From assembly GCF_000423285.1 (NCBI RefSeq), contig NZ_AUHR01000001.1:203525-267524 (forward strand): a stretch of DNA of 64,000 nt, in the 5' to 3' direction. The notes beneath the pieces were generated by a model. The model ran no database searches, was not told the origin of the DNA, and saw nothing but the letters and a program-made list of their open reading frames with translations. The position numbers and the translations under genes are program-made. This DNA comes from Laribacter hongkongensis DSM 14985 (GTDB lineage: Bacteria > Pseudomonadota > Gammaproteobacteria > Burkholderiales > Aquaspirillaceae). Shown piece after piece: positions 45,525 through 52,063 of this stretch (position 1 is its first letter; each line of letters starts with the position of its first letter).

Positions 45525-45653
45525 TCAGCCGGGGCCACGTCCGGTCCGGCGCAGCCAGCCGATGGCTTCCCGCACCAGCCCGACCACGATGTAGGCCAGC
45601 AGGCCGGCGAACAGCACGACAAATTCGGTGACTGCACGCCATCCGGCCCTCAC
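45525..45653 (-). CDS. small single-pass membrane protein, coupled to cpoB
   Basis: A 42-residue ORF starting with GTG that overlaps the cpoB stop codon in the sequence GTGA (four bases), the usual sign of translational coupling. The product, beginning MRAGWRAVTEFVVLFAG if GTG is read as Met, has one strong hydrophobic segment (about residues 8-27, ending ...AYIVVGLV) followed by a basic, cytoplasm-facing tail (REAIGWLRRTGRGPG). Codon third positions are strongly GC-rich, as in real genes of this window. No known family is recognised. It is the last gene of the Tol-Pal cluster and ends one base from the convergent receiver gene, leaving no room for a terminator. Confidence 0.6.
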   Translation of the reverse strand: MRAGWRAVTEFVVLFAGLLAYIVVGLVREAIGWLRRTGRGPG

Positions 45654-46411
45654 TTGAGGCTGGCCAGCTGCTGTTTGGCTTTCTGGGCGGCTTCGCTCTT
45701 GGGGAATTTCTTGATCAGCGCCTGCCAGGTGGACTTGGCACGGGCGGTGTCACCCAGGTCACGCTGGCAACCGCCAAGGTTGCGCATGGCATCCGGCACA
45801 CGTGGATGGTTGGGCGACAGCTCGATAAAGCGCTGGTAGGTGTCGATGGCCGGCTGGAACTGGCGTTCGGCGTTGTAGGCGACGCCCAGCCAGTAGCGGG
45901 CATCGGGAGCCTGCGCAGCCTGCGGATTGGCATCGATAAAGCTCTTGAGCGCCGGGATGGCCTTCTTGAAGTCCCGCTGGCGCAAGAGACCCAGCGCCTG
46001 GTCATAACCGGCCTGTACCGGATCGACCGTCGGCTGGGTCTGCGCCACGGCCGGATTGCCGGCAGTTTCACCGGCGGCGGCAGCCGGTGCGGCCGTCTTG
46101 CCCTCCAGCGGCATCAGGCGCTGGTCCAGGTCGTTGTAGAGGTCGTTCTGGCGGGTCTGGGTGGTTTGCAGGTTATAGGTCAGCACCTCGACATCGCCCT
46201 TGAGCTTGGCGGTCTCGGCCTTGAGGATTTCCACCTGCCGCAACATTTCCAGCAGCTGCTCGTTGGAAATCTTGCTTTCGATCTGTTGCAGGCGCTGCTG
46301 CTGCTGCACGACCTGGGCACGGGTCTGCTCCAGATCGTTGGTCGAGGCGCAACCAGCCGCCACGAAGGCCGGCAACGCGGCCAGGGTCAGGCGTCGGAGA
46401 ATCGGATTCAT
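45650..46411 (-). CDS. cpoB: Tol-Pal system TPR protein CpoB (YbgF)
   Basis: A 253-residue periplasmic protein that coordinates Tol-Pal action with peptidoglycan synthesis in E. coli. The signal sequence carries a lipobox-like FVAAGC (cysteine at residue 21), so this version may be a lipoprotein, unlike the soluble E. coli protein. A coiled coil rich in Gln and Leu (about 26-75) mediates trimerisation, a Pro/Ala linker follows, and three TPR units (about 130-250, GYDQALGLLRQRDFKKAIPALKSFI...) form the C-terminus. An intrinsic terminator lies between pal and this gene, so it may be expressed at lower level or from its own promoter. Confidence 0.93.
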   Translation of the reverse strand: MNPILRRLTLAALPAFVAAGCASTNDLEQTRAQVVQQQQRLQQIESKISNEQLLEMLRQVEILKAETAKLKGDVEVLTYNLQTTQTRQNDLYNDLDQRLMPLEGKTAAPAAAAGETAGNPAVAQTQPTVDPVQAGYDQALGLLRQRDFKKAIPALKSFIDANPQAAQAPDARYWLGVAYNAERQFQPAIDTYQRFIELSPNHPRVPDAMRNLGGCQRDLGDTARAKSTWQALIKKFPKSEAAQKAKQQLASLK

Positions 46412-46434
46412 GCGAACGGGCTTTCGGAGTCGGC

Positions 46435-46472
46435 AAAAAACAACCCGGATGTTGCCACAGCCGCATCCGGGT
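46435..46472 (-). terminator. intrinsic terminator between pal and cpoB
   Basis: Minus-strand arms ACCCGGATG / CATCCGGGT (46464-46472 and 46443-46451) around a 12-base loop, followed by TGTTTTTT. It is 43 bases beyond the pal stop and ends 23 bases before the cpoB start. Confidence 0.8.
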
Positions 46473-46514
46473 CGGGGAGGTACGGGTCAGCCTGCGGCCG
46501 GACCGTAACCCTGC

Positions 46515-47024
46515 TTATTCGCCGTCGTACACCACGTCGGCGCGGCGGTTTTCAGCGTAGTCAGCGGCGGTGGTGCCGGTAGCGCGCGGCTTTTCCTTGC
46601 CGAAGCTGACGGCTTCGAGCTGGGCTTCCGGCACGCCGAGCACACGCATGGCCTGCTTGACCGATTCCGAACGGCGCTGGCCGAGGGCCAGGTTGTATTC
46701 GCGGCTGCCGCGGGCGTCAGTGTTGCCCTGGATCTGCGCCTTGCGGGCAGTGTTCTGCTTCAGGTACTGGGCATGGGCTTCCACTACCGGGCGGTATTCA
46801 CCCTTGACGGCCGAGCTGTCGAAGTCGAAGTACACGCTGCGCTTGGACAGGATGTTGTTCGGATCCTTCAGCGGATCGACGTTGCCGGAGGTCATCTGGC
46901 CGGCAGTAGCGCCCTGGTTGGCACCAGCGGCGTTGGCATTGGCATTCGGATCGGCCGGCTTGGTGCTGGCGCAAGCGGCCAGCAGGGTGACGACGGCGAG
47001 AGCGGACAGGGACTGCTTCAACAT
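46515..47024 (-). CDS. pal: peptidoglycan-associated lipoprotein Pal
   Basis: A 169-residue outer-membrane lipoprotein that ties the outer membrane to peptidoglycan. The signal peptide ends in the lipobox LLAAC (cysteine about residue 18); a short Asn/Ala-rich linker follows, then the OmpA-like domain (about 58-168) with VYFDFDSSAVKGEYRPVVEAHAQYL and the meso-diaminopimelate-binding region GNTDARGSREYNLALGQRRSESVKQ. It lies 38 bases after tolB in the Tol operon and is followed by a terminator. Confidence 0.96.
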   Translation of the reverse strand: MLKQSLSALAVVTLLAACASTKPADPNANANAAGANQGATAGQMTSGNVDPLKDPNNILSKRSVYFDFDSSAVKGEYRPVVEAHAQYLKQNTARKAQIQGNTDARGSREYNLALGQRRSESVKQAMRVLGVPEAQLEAVSFGKEKPRATGTTAADYAENRRADVVYDGE

Positions 47025-47062
47025 CTTGGATCTCCTTGTTATGAGGAAGTATCAGGGAAAAA

Positions 47063-48355
47063 TCAGCGCGGCATCGGACCCCAGTCGGGCTCCATCACAT
47101 CACCCGAAGCGCCAAGCCGGGTTTTGGTCAGGCCGTCGGCAGTCACGGTGTACAACACGCCTCGGCCCCCCTGCTCGGAAGCGAACAGGATCATCTTGCC
47201 GTTGGGGGCAAAACTCGGTGACTCGTCGAACTGGGTGTCCGACACGTAGTTGGCCTGCGACGAGCCGAATTGCTGCACCATCACGCGGTAACGGCCGCCT
47301 TCGCGGCGCACGAAGGCAAAGCTCTTGCCGTCAGGGCTGACTGCCGGGCTGACGTTGTAATTGCCTTCATAGGTCAGCCGGGTGGCCGGGCCGCCGCTCG
47401 CGGGCATGCTGTAGATCTGCGGGCCGCCGGCACGGTCGGAAGTGAACAGGATGCGGCTGCCGTCCGGCGTGAAAGCCGGTTCGGTATCGATGCCCTGGCT
47501 CTGGGTCAGCCGGCGCGGTGTACCGCCGTCGGCCCCCACGAGATAGATCTGGGTATTGCCCGACAGCGTCAGCGCCACGGCCAGTCGCGTGCCGTCCGGC
47601 GACCAGGCCGGGGCCGAGTTGGAGCCCTTGAAGTTGGCCACGGCGCGGCGGGCACCGGTGGCCACGTTGTGCACGTATACCACCGGCTTTTTGGTTTCGA
47701 ACGAGACATAGGCCACGCGGCTGCCGTCCGGCGACCAGACCGGCGACATCAGCGGTTCTTTCGAGCGCAGCAGCGTCTGTTCGCCGGCACCGTCGGCATC
47801 GGCCACCCGCAGCTCGTAGCTGTTGCGGCCCTGCTGGGCGACATACACGATGCGCGTGCCGAAGATGCCCTTCTGGCCGGTGATGGCTTCGTAGATCATG
47901 TCGGCAATCAGGTGCGCCAGTTGCCGGCCCTGTTTGGGCTCGATGGCGAAACTGCCGCCGGTCAGCTGCCGTTTCTGGTTCACGTCCATCAGGGCAAAGC
48001 TCACGGCCATCCGGCCGTCGGCCTGCGGCACGACCTTGCCGACCGAAATGGAAAACGCTCCGGCCGAGCGCCACAGCGGATACTGGATCTGGCCGGGCTC
48101 GGACGGGTTGTTGCCGACACTGGCCACGTCGACGAAGCGGAATACGCCGGTCCGGGCGAGGTCGCTCTTGACGATCGGGGTCAGACCGCCCGGCAGCTGG
48201 TTTTCACCGGCAAACACCGGCAGGGCAATCGGGTGCTGGCTGGTGCCGCCACCAACGATTTCGACAGTCAGCTCGGCGCGCGCCGGGCCGGCGGCCAACA
48301 GCGCGCACAGGGCCGGCAGCAGCACGGACTTGCACCAGAATTGCATCAGCTTCAT
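47063..48355 (-). CDS. tolB: Tol-Pal system periplasmic protein TolB
   Basis: A 430-residue periplasmic beta-propeller that binds Pal and receives the signal from TolA. A signal peptide (MKLMQFWCKSVLLPALCALLAAGPARA) precedes the N-terminal alpha/beta domain (about 28-165) and the propeller with repeated WSPDGSRVAYVSFE / WSPDGTRLAVAL / FTPDGSRILFTSDR / VSPDGKSFAFV motifs. Length is normal. It starts two bases after the tolA stop, so translation is coupled. The alternative ATG at codon 4 is possible. Confidence 0.96.
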   Translation of the reverse strand: MKLMQFWCKSVLLPALCALLAAGPARAELTVEIVGGGTSQHPIALPVFAGENQLPGGLTPIVKSDLARTGVFRFVDVASVGNNPSEPGQIQYPLWRSAGAFSISVGKVVPQADGRMAVSFALMDVNQKRQLTGGSFAIEPKQGRQLAHLIADMIYEAITGQKGIFGTRIVYVAQQGRNSYELRVADADGAGEQTLLRSKEPLMSPVWSPDGSRVAYVSFETKKPVVYVHNVATGARRAVANFKGSNSAPAWSPDGTRLAVALTLSGNTQIYLVGADGGTPRRLTQSQGIDTEPAFTPDGSRILFTSDRAGGPQIYSMPASGGPATRLTYEGNYNVSPAVSPDGKSFAFVRREGGRYRVMVQQFGSSQANYVSDTQFDESPSFAPNGKMILFASEQGGRGVLYTVTADGLTKTRLGASGDVMEPDWGPMPR

Positions 48356-48357
48356 CG

Positions 48358-49236
48358 CTACCTCGGTCGGAATTTCAGGGTCATCACCCGCACGTCGGAA
48401 AACTTCATGCCCGACAGCAGGGCAGGAAACGTCTTGGCCGCCAGCACGGCACGCTGCACGGCCTCGTCATATTGTGCATTACCCGAGGATTGCAGGAGTT
48501 TGACCTCGCGCACCTCAAGCGAAGGCAGCAGGGTGACCCGCACCACGGCGGTCGGATTGCCGGCCAGATCGGACGGCACCTGCACCAGCGGCCGCACGCG
48601 CGAAATCACCAGTGATTCGTAGCCCTTGCCGCCGTTGCCGCTGCCGGCACCCACGCCGCCAGCCACGCCATTGGGTACGCCATCCTTGCTGCCGGACTGG
48701 GTCCGGGTGCTGTTGGGCGGGATGCGGGTATTGGTGCTGCCAAGGTCTGCCAGGGCGTCATCCACGTCAAAATCGCCGGGCCGGGCATTTTTCGATGCCG
48801 GTTTGGCCGGTACGTCATTTTTGGCGACGGGCTTGCTGTCGGCTTTTTTCTCGGTCTTTTTGGGTTCGGCCCTGGGCTCGGGTTCCGGCTTTTTCTCGGG
48901 TTTTTTCTCCGGCTTCGGTTCCGGTTTCGGCTCAGGCTTGGGTTCGGGCTTCTTTTCCGGCTTCGGTTCCGGTTTTTTCAGGGCGATGTCGGGTTTGGCC
49001 ACTTCGGGCAGCGGTACGCTTTCTGCCTCCGGCACCGGCTCGGGACGGGACGGTGCCACGGGTTCCGGCGCCCGCATGCGGGTCATCGGCGGCGCGCTCC
49101 ACAGTTCGGCCATGGCCGGCGGAGCGTTGAACGACGGGGAGCTGACCGATACCGACAGGGTCAGGACCACCACCAGCAACAGATGCAGGCCCAGCGAGGC
49201 GGCAAAGCTCGCCCGGCGTGTCTCGACCGGGGTCAT
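48358..49236 (-). CDS. tolA: TolA, energy-transducing spanning protein
   Basis: A 292-residue inner-membrane protein that spans the periplasm and links TolQR to TolB-Pal. One N-terminal membrane anchor (about residues 12-34), a long middle part built of Lys-Pro-Glu repeats (KPEPKPEKKPEPKPEP style, about 85-125) in place of the Ala-rich helix of E. coli TolA, and a C-terminal globular domain (about 205-292, GYESLVISRVRPLVQVP ... AQYDEAVQRAVLAAKTFP). It is shorter than the 421-residue E. coli protein. The ATG shares one base with the tolR stop (TAATG), so expression is coupled. The location between tolR and tolB identifies it as TolA rather than TonB. Confidence 0.93.
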   Translation of the reverse strand: MTPVETRRASFAASLGLHLLLVVVLTLSVSVSSPSFNAPPAMAELWSAPPMTRMRAPEPVAPSRPEPVPEAESVPLPEVAKPDIALKKPEPKPEKKPEPKPEPKPEPKPEKKPEKKPEPEPRAEPKKTEKKADSKPVAKNDVPAKPASKNARPGDFDVDDALADLGSTNTRIPPNSTRTQSGSKDGVPNGVAGGVGAGSGNGGKGYESLVISRVRPLVQVPSDLAGNPTAVVRVTLLPSLEVREVKLLQSSGNAQYDEAVQRAVLAAKTFPALLSGMKFSDVRVMTLKFRPR

Positions 49237-49646
49237 TACTGCTCCGACTTGACCAGCAGGCCGACCCGCTCGACCCGGGCTTTTTGCAGGGCGCTCATGA
49301 CATCCATGACTTTTTCGTACGCCACGGTCTTGTCGGCGGAAATCACCACCGGGCGCTGGGCATCCCCGGCCAGGTCGGACTGGATGGCGGCGACCAGCGC
49401 CGGCACCTCGCCATAGGACGTGGTCTTGCCCTTGTCGGCCAGACCGTATTCGCCATCCTTGCCGATGGTCACCTGCAGGGGTTCGGTTTCGACCTGCGCC
49501 GCGCGTCCGACGGACGGCAGGTTGACCACACCCGGCGCAAACATCGGGGCAGTCACCATGAAGATCACCAGCAGGACCAGCATCACGTCGATATAGGGCA
49601 CGACGTTGATCTGGCTCATGGAACGACGGGGGCGTCGGTTGAGCAT
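49236..49646 (-). CDS. tolR: TolR, proton-motive-force coupling protein
   Basis: A 136-residue inner-membrane protein of the ExbD/TolR family. The single membrane helix contains the key proton-path aspartate in INVVPYIDVMLVLLVIFMVTAP; the periplasmic domain follows with PLQVTIGKDGEYGL and the C-terminal VGLLVKSEQ. It normally works with TolQ, yet tolQ is not upstream: the preceding gene is a TlpA-like redoxin 156 bases away. No Shine-Dalgarno is evident before the ATG. On the minus strand TATCAT (49685-49690) could be a -10 box about 40 bases upstream, so tolR may have its own promoter. Confidence 0.92.
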   Translation of the reverse strand: MLNRRPRRSMSQINVVPYIDVMLVLLVIFMVTAPMFAPGVVNLPSVGRAAQVETEPLQVTIGKDGEYGLADKGKTTSYGEVPALVAAIQSDLAGDAQRPVVISADKTVAYEKVMDVMSALQKARVERVGLLVKSEQ

Positions 49647-49802
49647 GACGGACTAACAAACGAATGGTCGGCAACAAGCTGCGGATGATAGCACCGCACC
49701 GACCCTGTCGGCGTCGATTGCGACCGGATAATCGTGACATTTTCATGAAAACGGGCGGACCGTTGCCGGCCTGCCCGCACAGGATGCCTTGCGAATGCCG
49801 GA

Positions 49803-50291
49803 TCAGGCCGCCAGCGCCTGCTCGATCAGCCGGTGCAGTTCGGCAAAGTCCGGCTCGCCCAGATAGCGCTTGATGATCTGGCCGTCCTTGCCGACCAGGA
49901 TCGATGTCGGCGTCAGCTGCACGCCGCCGAAGGCCTGTGCCAGCTGGCCCTGGCTGTCGAGCGCCACGAAAAACGGCAACCGGTTCTGCTCGACATAGGT
50001 CTTGACGTAATCGGGCGGGTCGTAGCTCATGGCTACCGCCACCGTTTCGTAGCCTTTGGGCGCATATCTGGTGTGGGTATCCTTGAGCGCCGGCATTTCC
50101 TTGATGCAGCCAGGACAGCTGGTTGCCCAGAAATTGACCAGCACCACCCGGCCCTTGAGTGCCTCGGTGGAGGTGGTACGACCATCCAGGGCCTGGTACT
50201 GCACCGCCGGAGCCGGATTACGGTCGGTTACCGTCCAGGCGATGACCGCCACTACGGCCAGCGCCGCCACGGCCAGCAGGATTTTCTTCAT
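49803..50291 (-). CDS. TlpA-like membrane-anchored thiol-disulfide oxidoreductase
   Basis: A 162-residue protein with an N-terminal signal anchor (MKKILLAVAALAVVAVIAWTV) and a thioredoxin fold facing the periplasm. The redox motif is WATSCPGC with Cys59 and Cys62; the cis-proline segment is QLTPTSILVG. This is the TlpA/ResA/CcmG-like type that reduces disulfides in the envelope. ATG 50291 is chosen, with GAGG five bases away; a GTG two codons earlier is less likely. It occupies the place where tolQ would be expected, 17 bases after the thioesterase gene. Confidence 0.9.
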   Translation of the reverse strand: MKKILLAVAALAVVAVIAWTVTDRNPAPAVQYQALDGRTTSTEALKGRVVLVNFWATSCPGCIKEMPALKDTHTRYAPKGYETVAVAMSYDPPDYVKTYVEQNRLPFFVALDSQGQLAQAFGGVQLTPTSILVGKDGQIIKRYLGEPDFAELHRLIEQALAA

Positions 50292-50308
50292 TGCCACCTC
50301 GTTGTTGT

Positions 50309-50740
50309 TTACTTGCAGTCCGACCCGGCCGCCCGGTCACGGGCCGACAGCCGCTCCAGCAGCGCGCGCAGCTCGCCATCGATCACGATGGCACGCTTGT
50401 CCCGCTCGCTGTACAGCACAAACGTCACGTCAGCCTCGGCCACCACGGCACCGGATTCCTTGTGGCGCACCACCTGCCGGATCACGGCCGAGCGGTGGCC
50501 CACCTCGTGCATGCTGGTGTCGAGCGTCAGCACCTCGTTCATCAGCGCCGGGCGCCGGTAACTGATGTTGATGTTGACTACCACGAAGGCAAAGCCTTCG
50601 TGCATGTAAGCCACCAGATCAGCCTCGTCATCAAAGTAGGCCCAGCGCGCTTCCTCGAGAAACTCCAGGTAACGCGCATTGTTGACGTGACCGTAGAGGT
50701 CGAGATGGTAACCGCGAACTTTTATGTCGATCTGATGCAT
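50309..50740 (-). CDS. YbgC-like acyl-CoA thioesterase
   Basis: A 143-residue hotdog-fold thioesterase. The family motif YHLDLYGHVNNARYLEFLEEARWAYF has the active-site Asp and the HVNN pattern, and the central strand FVVVNINISYRRPALMNE is typical. YbgC proteins commonly head the Tol-Pal operon, as would fit here, though a redoxin gene intervenes before tolR. GGAGGAACC directly before the ATG is a strong ribosome site. Substrates of such enzymes are short-chain acyl-CoAs or acyl-carrier protein thioesters; the native one is unknown. Confidence 0.88.
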   Translation of the reverse strand: MHQIDIKVRGYHLDLYGHVNNARYLEFLEEARWAYFDDEADLVAYMHEGFAFVVVNINISYRRPALMNEVLTLDTSMHEVGHRSAVIRQVVRHKESGAVVAEADVTFVLYSERDKRAIVIDGELRALLERLSARDRAAGSDCK

Positions 50741-50802
50741 GGTTCCTCCGCTGGATGGACGGGTTCAAACGCCCGTTTGCGGTGATTACACCACATCGCC
50801 AT

Positions 50803-51180
50803 TCATTCGGCATCCGGCAGGTCCAGCGCATCGAATGCCTCGCGCTCGAGCGGTGCCTCGGCCAGGTCCGTCACCACCGAATGGGTTTCCACCTCGAACC
50901 ACTGCGAAAACAGGTTTTGCGTCCGCGGCGTCGGCCACAGGCTGTCGTCCTCGCACCAGTCGGCCAGCTCGGCCTCGAACAGGCCGGACCAGTTGGCCTT
51001 GATGAAATCGCGCACCTCGGAAAAATCCTCGACCGGCGGTACCAGCAATGCGTTGCAGTCTTCGCGCAGGTTAAGGAGGTTGACCTCCTCCGGATCAAAC
51101 CGGAACGGCAGCGACAACAGCCAGTCCACAAAAGGCTGCTTCGGTTTGATGACAAGCACGCTGCGATTTACTTCGTACAT
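50803..51180 (-). CDS. conserved-looking hypothetical acidic protein
   Basis: A 125-residue acidic, cytosolic-looking protein (MYEVNRSVLVIKPKQPFVDWLLSLPFRF ...). It has no signal peptide, membrane helix or cysteine pair; the sequence is rich in Asp/Glu and Trp (DWCEDDSLWPTPRTQNLFSQWFEVE). GGAG eight bases before ATG 51180 supports translation. It lies 26 bases after tonB and 62 bases before the thioesterase gene on the same strand, so it is part of that transcript. I do not recognise a family, and I propose no function. Confidence 0.7.
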   Translation of the reverse strand: MYEVNRSVLVIKPKQPFVDWLLSLPFRFDPEEVNLLNLREDCNALLVPPVEDFSEVRDFIKANWSGLFEAELADWCEDDSLWPTPRTQNLFSQWFEVETHSVVTDLAEAPLEREAFDALDLPDAE

Positions 51181-51206
51181 GGAAATTCTCCAGAAAAAAC
51201 CAGATG

Positions 51207-52052
51207 TCAGGGGGCTGACAGGTTGCCGTCCCGGCTGAACGACCAGGTCCGCACCAGCGTCAGCCGGTCATAGTCACGCGCCAGGGCCGGCGGAAACGGG
51301 GCATAGGGTGCCGCCAGCCGCACGATGTTCAGCGCCGCCGAGTCCAGTTCCGGCTGGCCGGAGCCTTTCTCGATGCGGGCTGACAGCAATGTACCGTCCG
51401 GTGCGATGTCGGCGGCCAGCACCAGCCGGCCGGCCAGACCTTGCGCCCGTGCCGACTCGGGATAATTGAGCCGTCCCACGTCCTCGACCTTGCGCCGCCA
51501 GCCGTCGGCATACGCCCGCAACACCGGATCACGGCTTGAACTGCCCACACGGGCAGAGCGCTGGCTGACCGGCTGGTTGCGACCGCTGTCGCGGTCATCG
51601 CGCGCCAGTGCACGCGCATCGGCCAGCCAGTCGCGCGCACTGGCGCCAGCCGGCGGAGTGCGCAGTGGCGGCTCGGGTGTCCGGATTTCGGTACGGGGTG
51701 CCACCGGCTCCGCCTTGGGCAGCACCGGTTTCCTGGGCGGAGGCGGCAGGGGAATGGCGGCGCGGGCCACCTTGGGCGGCGGTTCGGCCGGGGGCGGCGG
51801 AGCCGGCTCCGCCCTGGCAGGAACAACCGGTGGTGGTGGTGGTGGCGGAGCCGTCACCAGCCACGCCTCCAGCGGCGGCAATGCAGCCGGAAGCGGCCGG
51901 ACGGCAGATCCGCCCAGCGTCCACAGCAGTGCAACGTGCAGCCCCAGAGCCGTCAGCAGGGCAACAAGGCGCCTGAGGCGGCGGGCAGGGAAAACGGTCT
52001 CGTGACGCAAGGCAAACACACAAGGCAGACACGGAAACGAGCAGTGTAACAC
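51207..52052 (-). CDS. tonB: TonB-family energy transducer
   Basis: A 281-residue protein: basic N-terminus, one membrane anchor (about residues 28-48, LVALLTALGLHVALLWTLG), a proline-rich spacer with poly-Pro (about 65-125) and a C-terminal TonB domain (about 190-275, RLNYPESARAQGLAGRLVLAADIAPDGTLLSARIEKGSGQPELDSAALNIVRLA). It should transmit proton-motive force to outer-membrane receptors, but exbB/exbD and receptor genes are not adjacent. The start is uncertain: the GTG at 52052 lies 11 bases after the stop of the GGDEF gene with a short-spaced AAAGGG, and later GTG/TTG codons are possible. Confidence 0.88.
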   Translation of the reverse strand: MLHCSFPCLPCVFALRHETVFPARRLRRLVALLTALGLHVALLWTLGGSAVRPLPAALPPLEAWLVTAPPPPPPPVVPARAEPAPPPPAEPPPKVARAAIPLPPPPRKPVLPKAEPVAPRTEIRTPEPPLRTPPAGASARDWLADARALARDDRDSGRNQPVSQRSARVGSSSRDPVLRAYADGWRRKVEDVGRLNYPESARAQGLAGRLVLAADIAPDGTLLSARIEKGSGQPELDSAALNIVRLAAPYAPFPPALARDYDRLTLVRTWSFSRDGNLSAP

Positions 52053-52063
52053 GCCCTTTCGCG

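Noticed and set aside
48880-48990. Short repeated segments that at first look like a DNA repeat array
   Set aside because: They encode the Lys-Pro-Glu repeats of TolA, and so are explained by the protein. No CRISPR-like spacing is present anywhere in the window.
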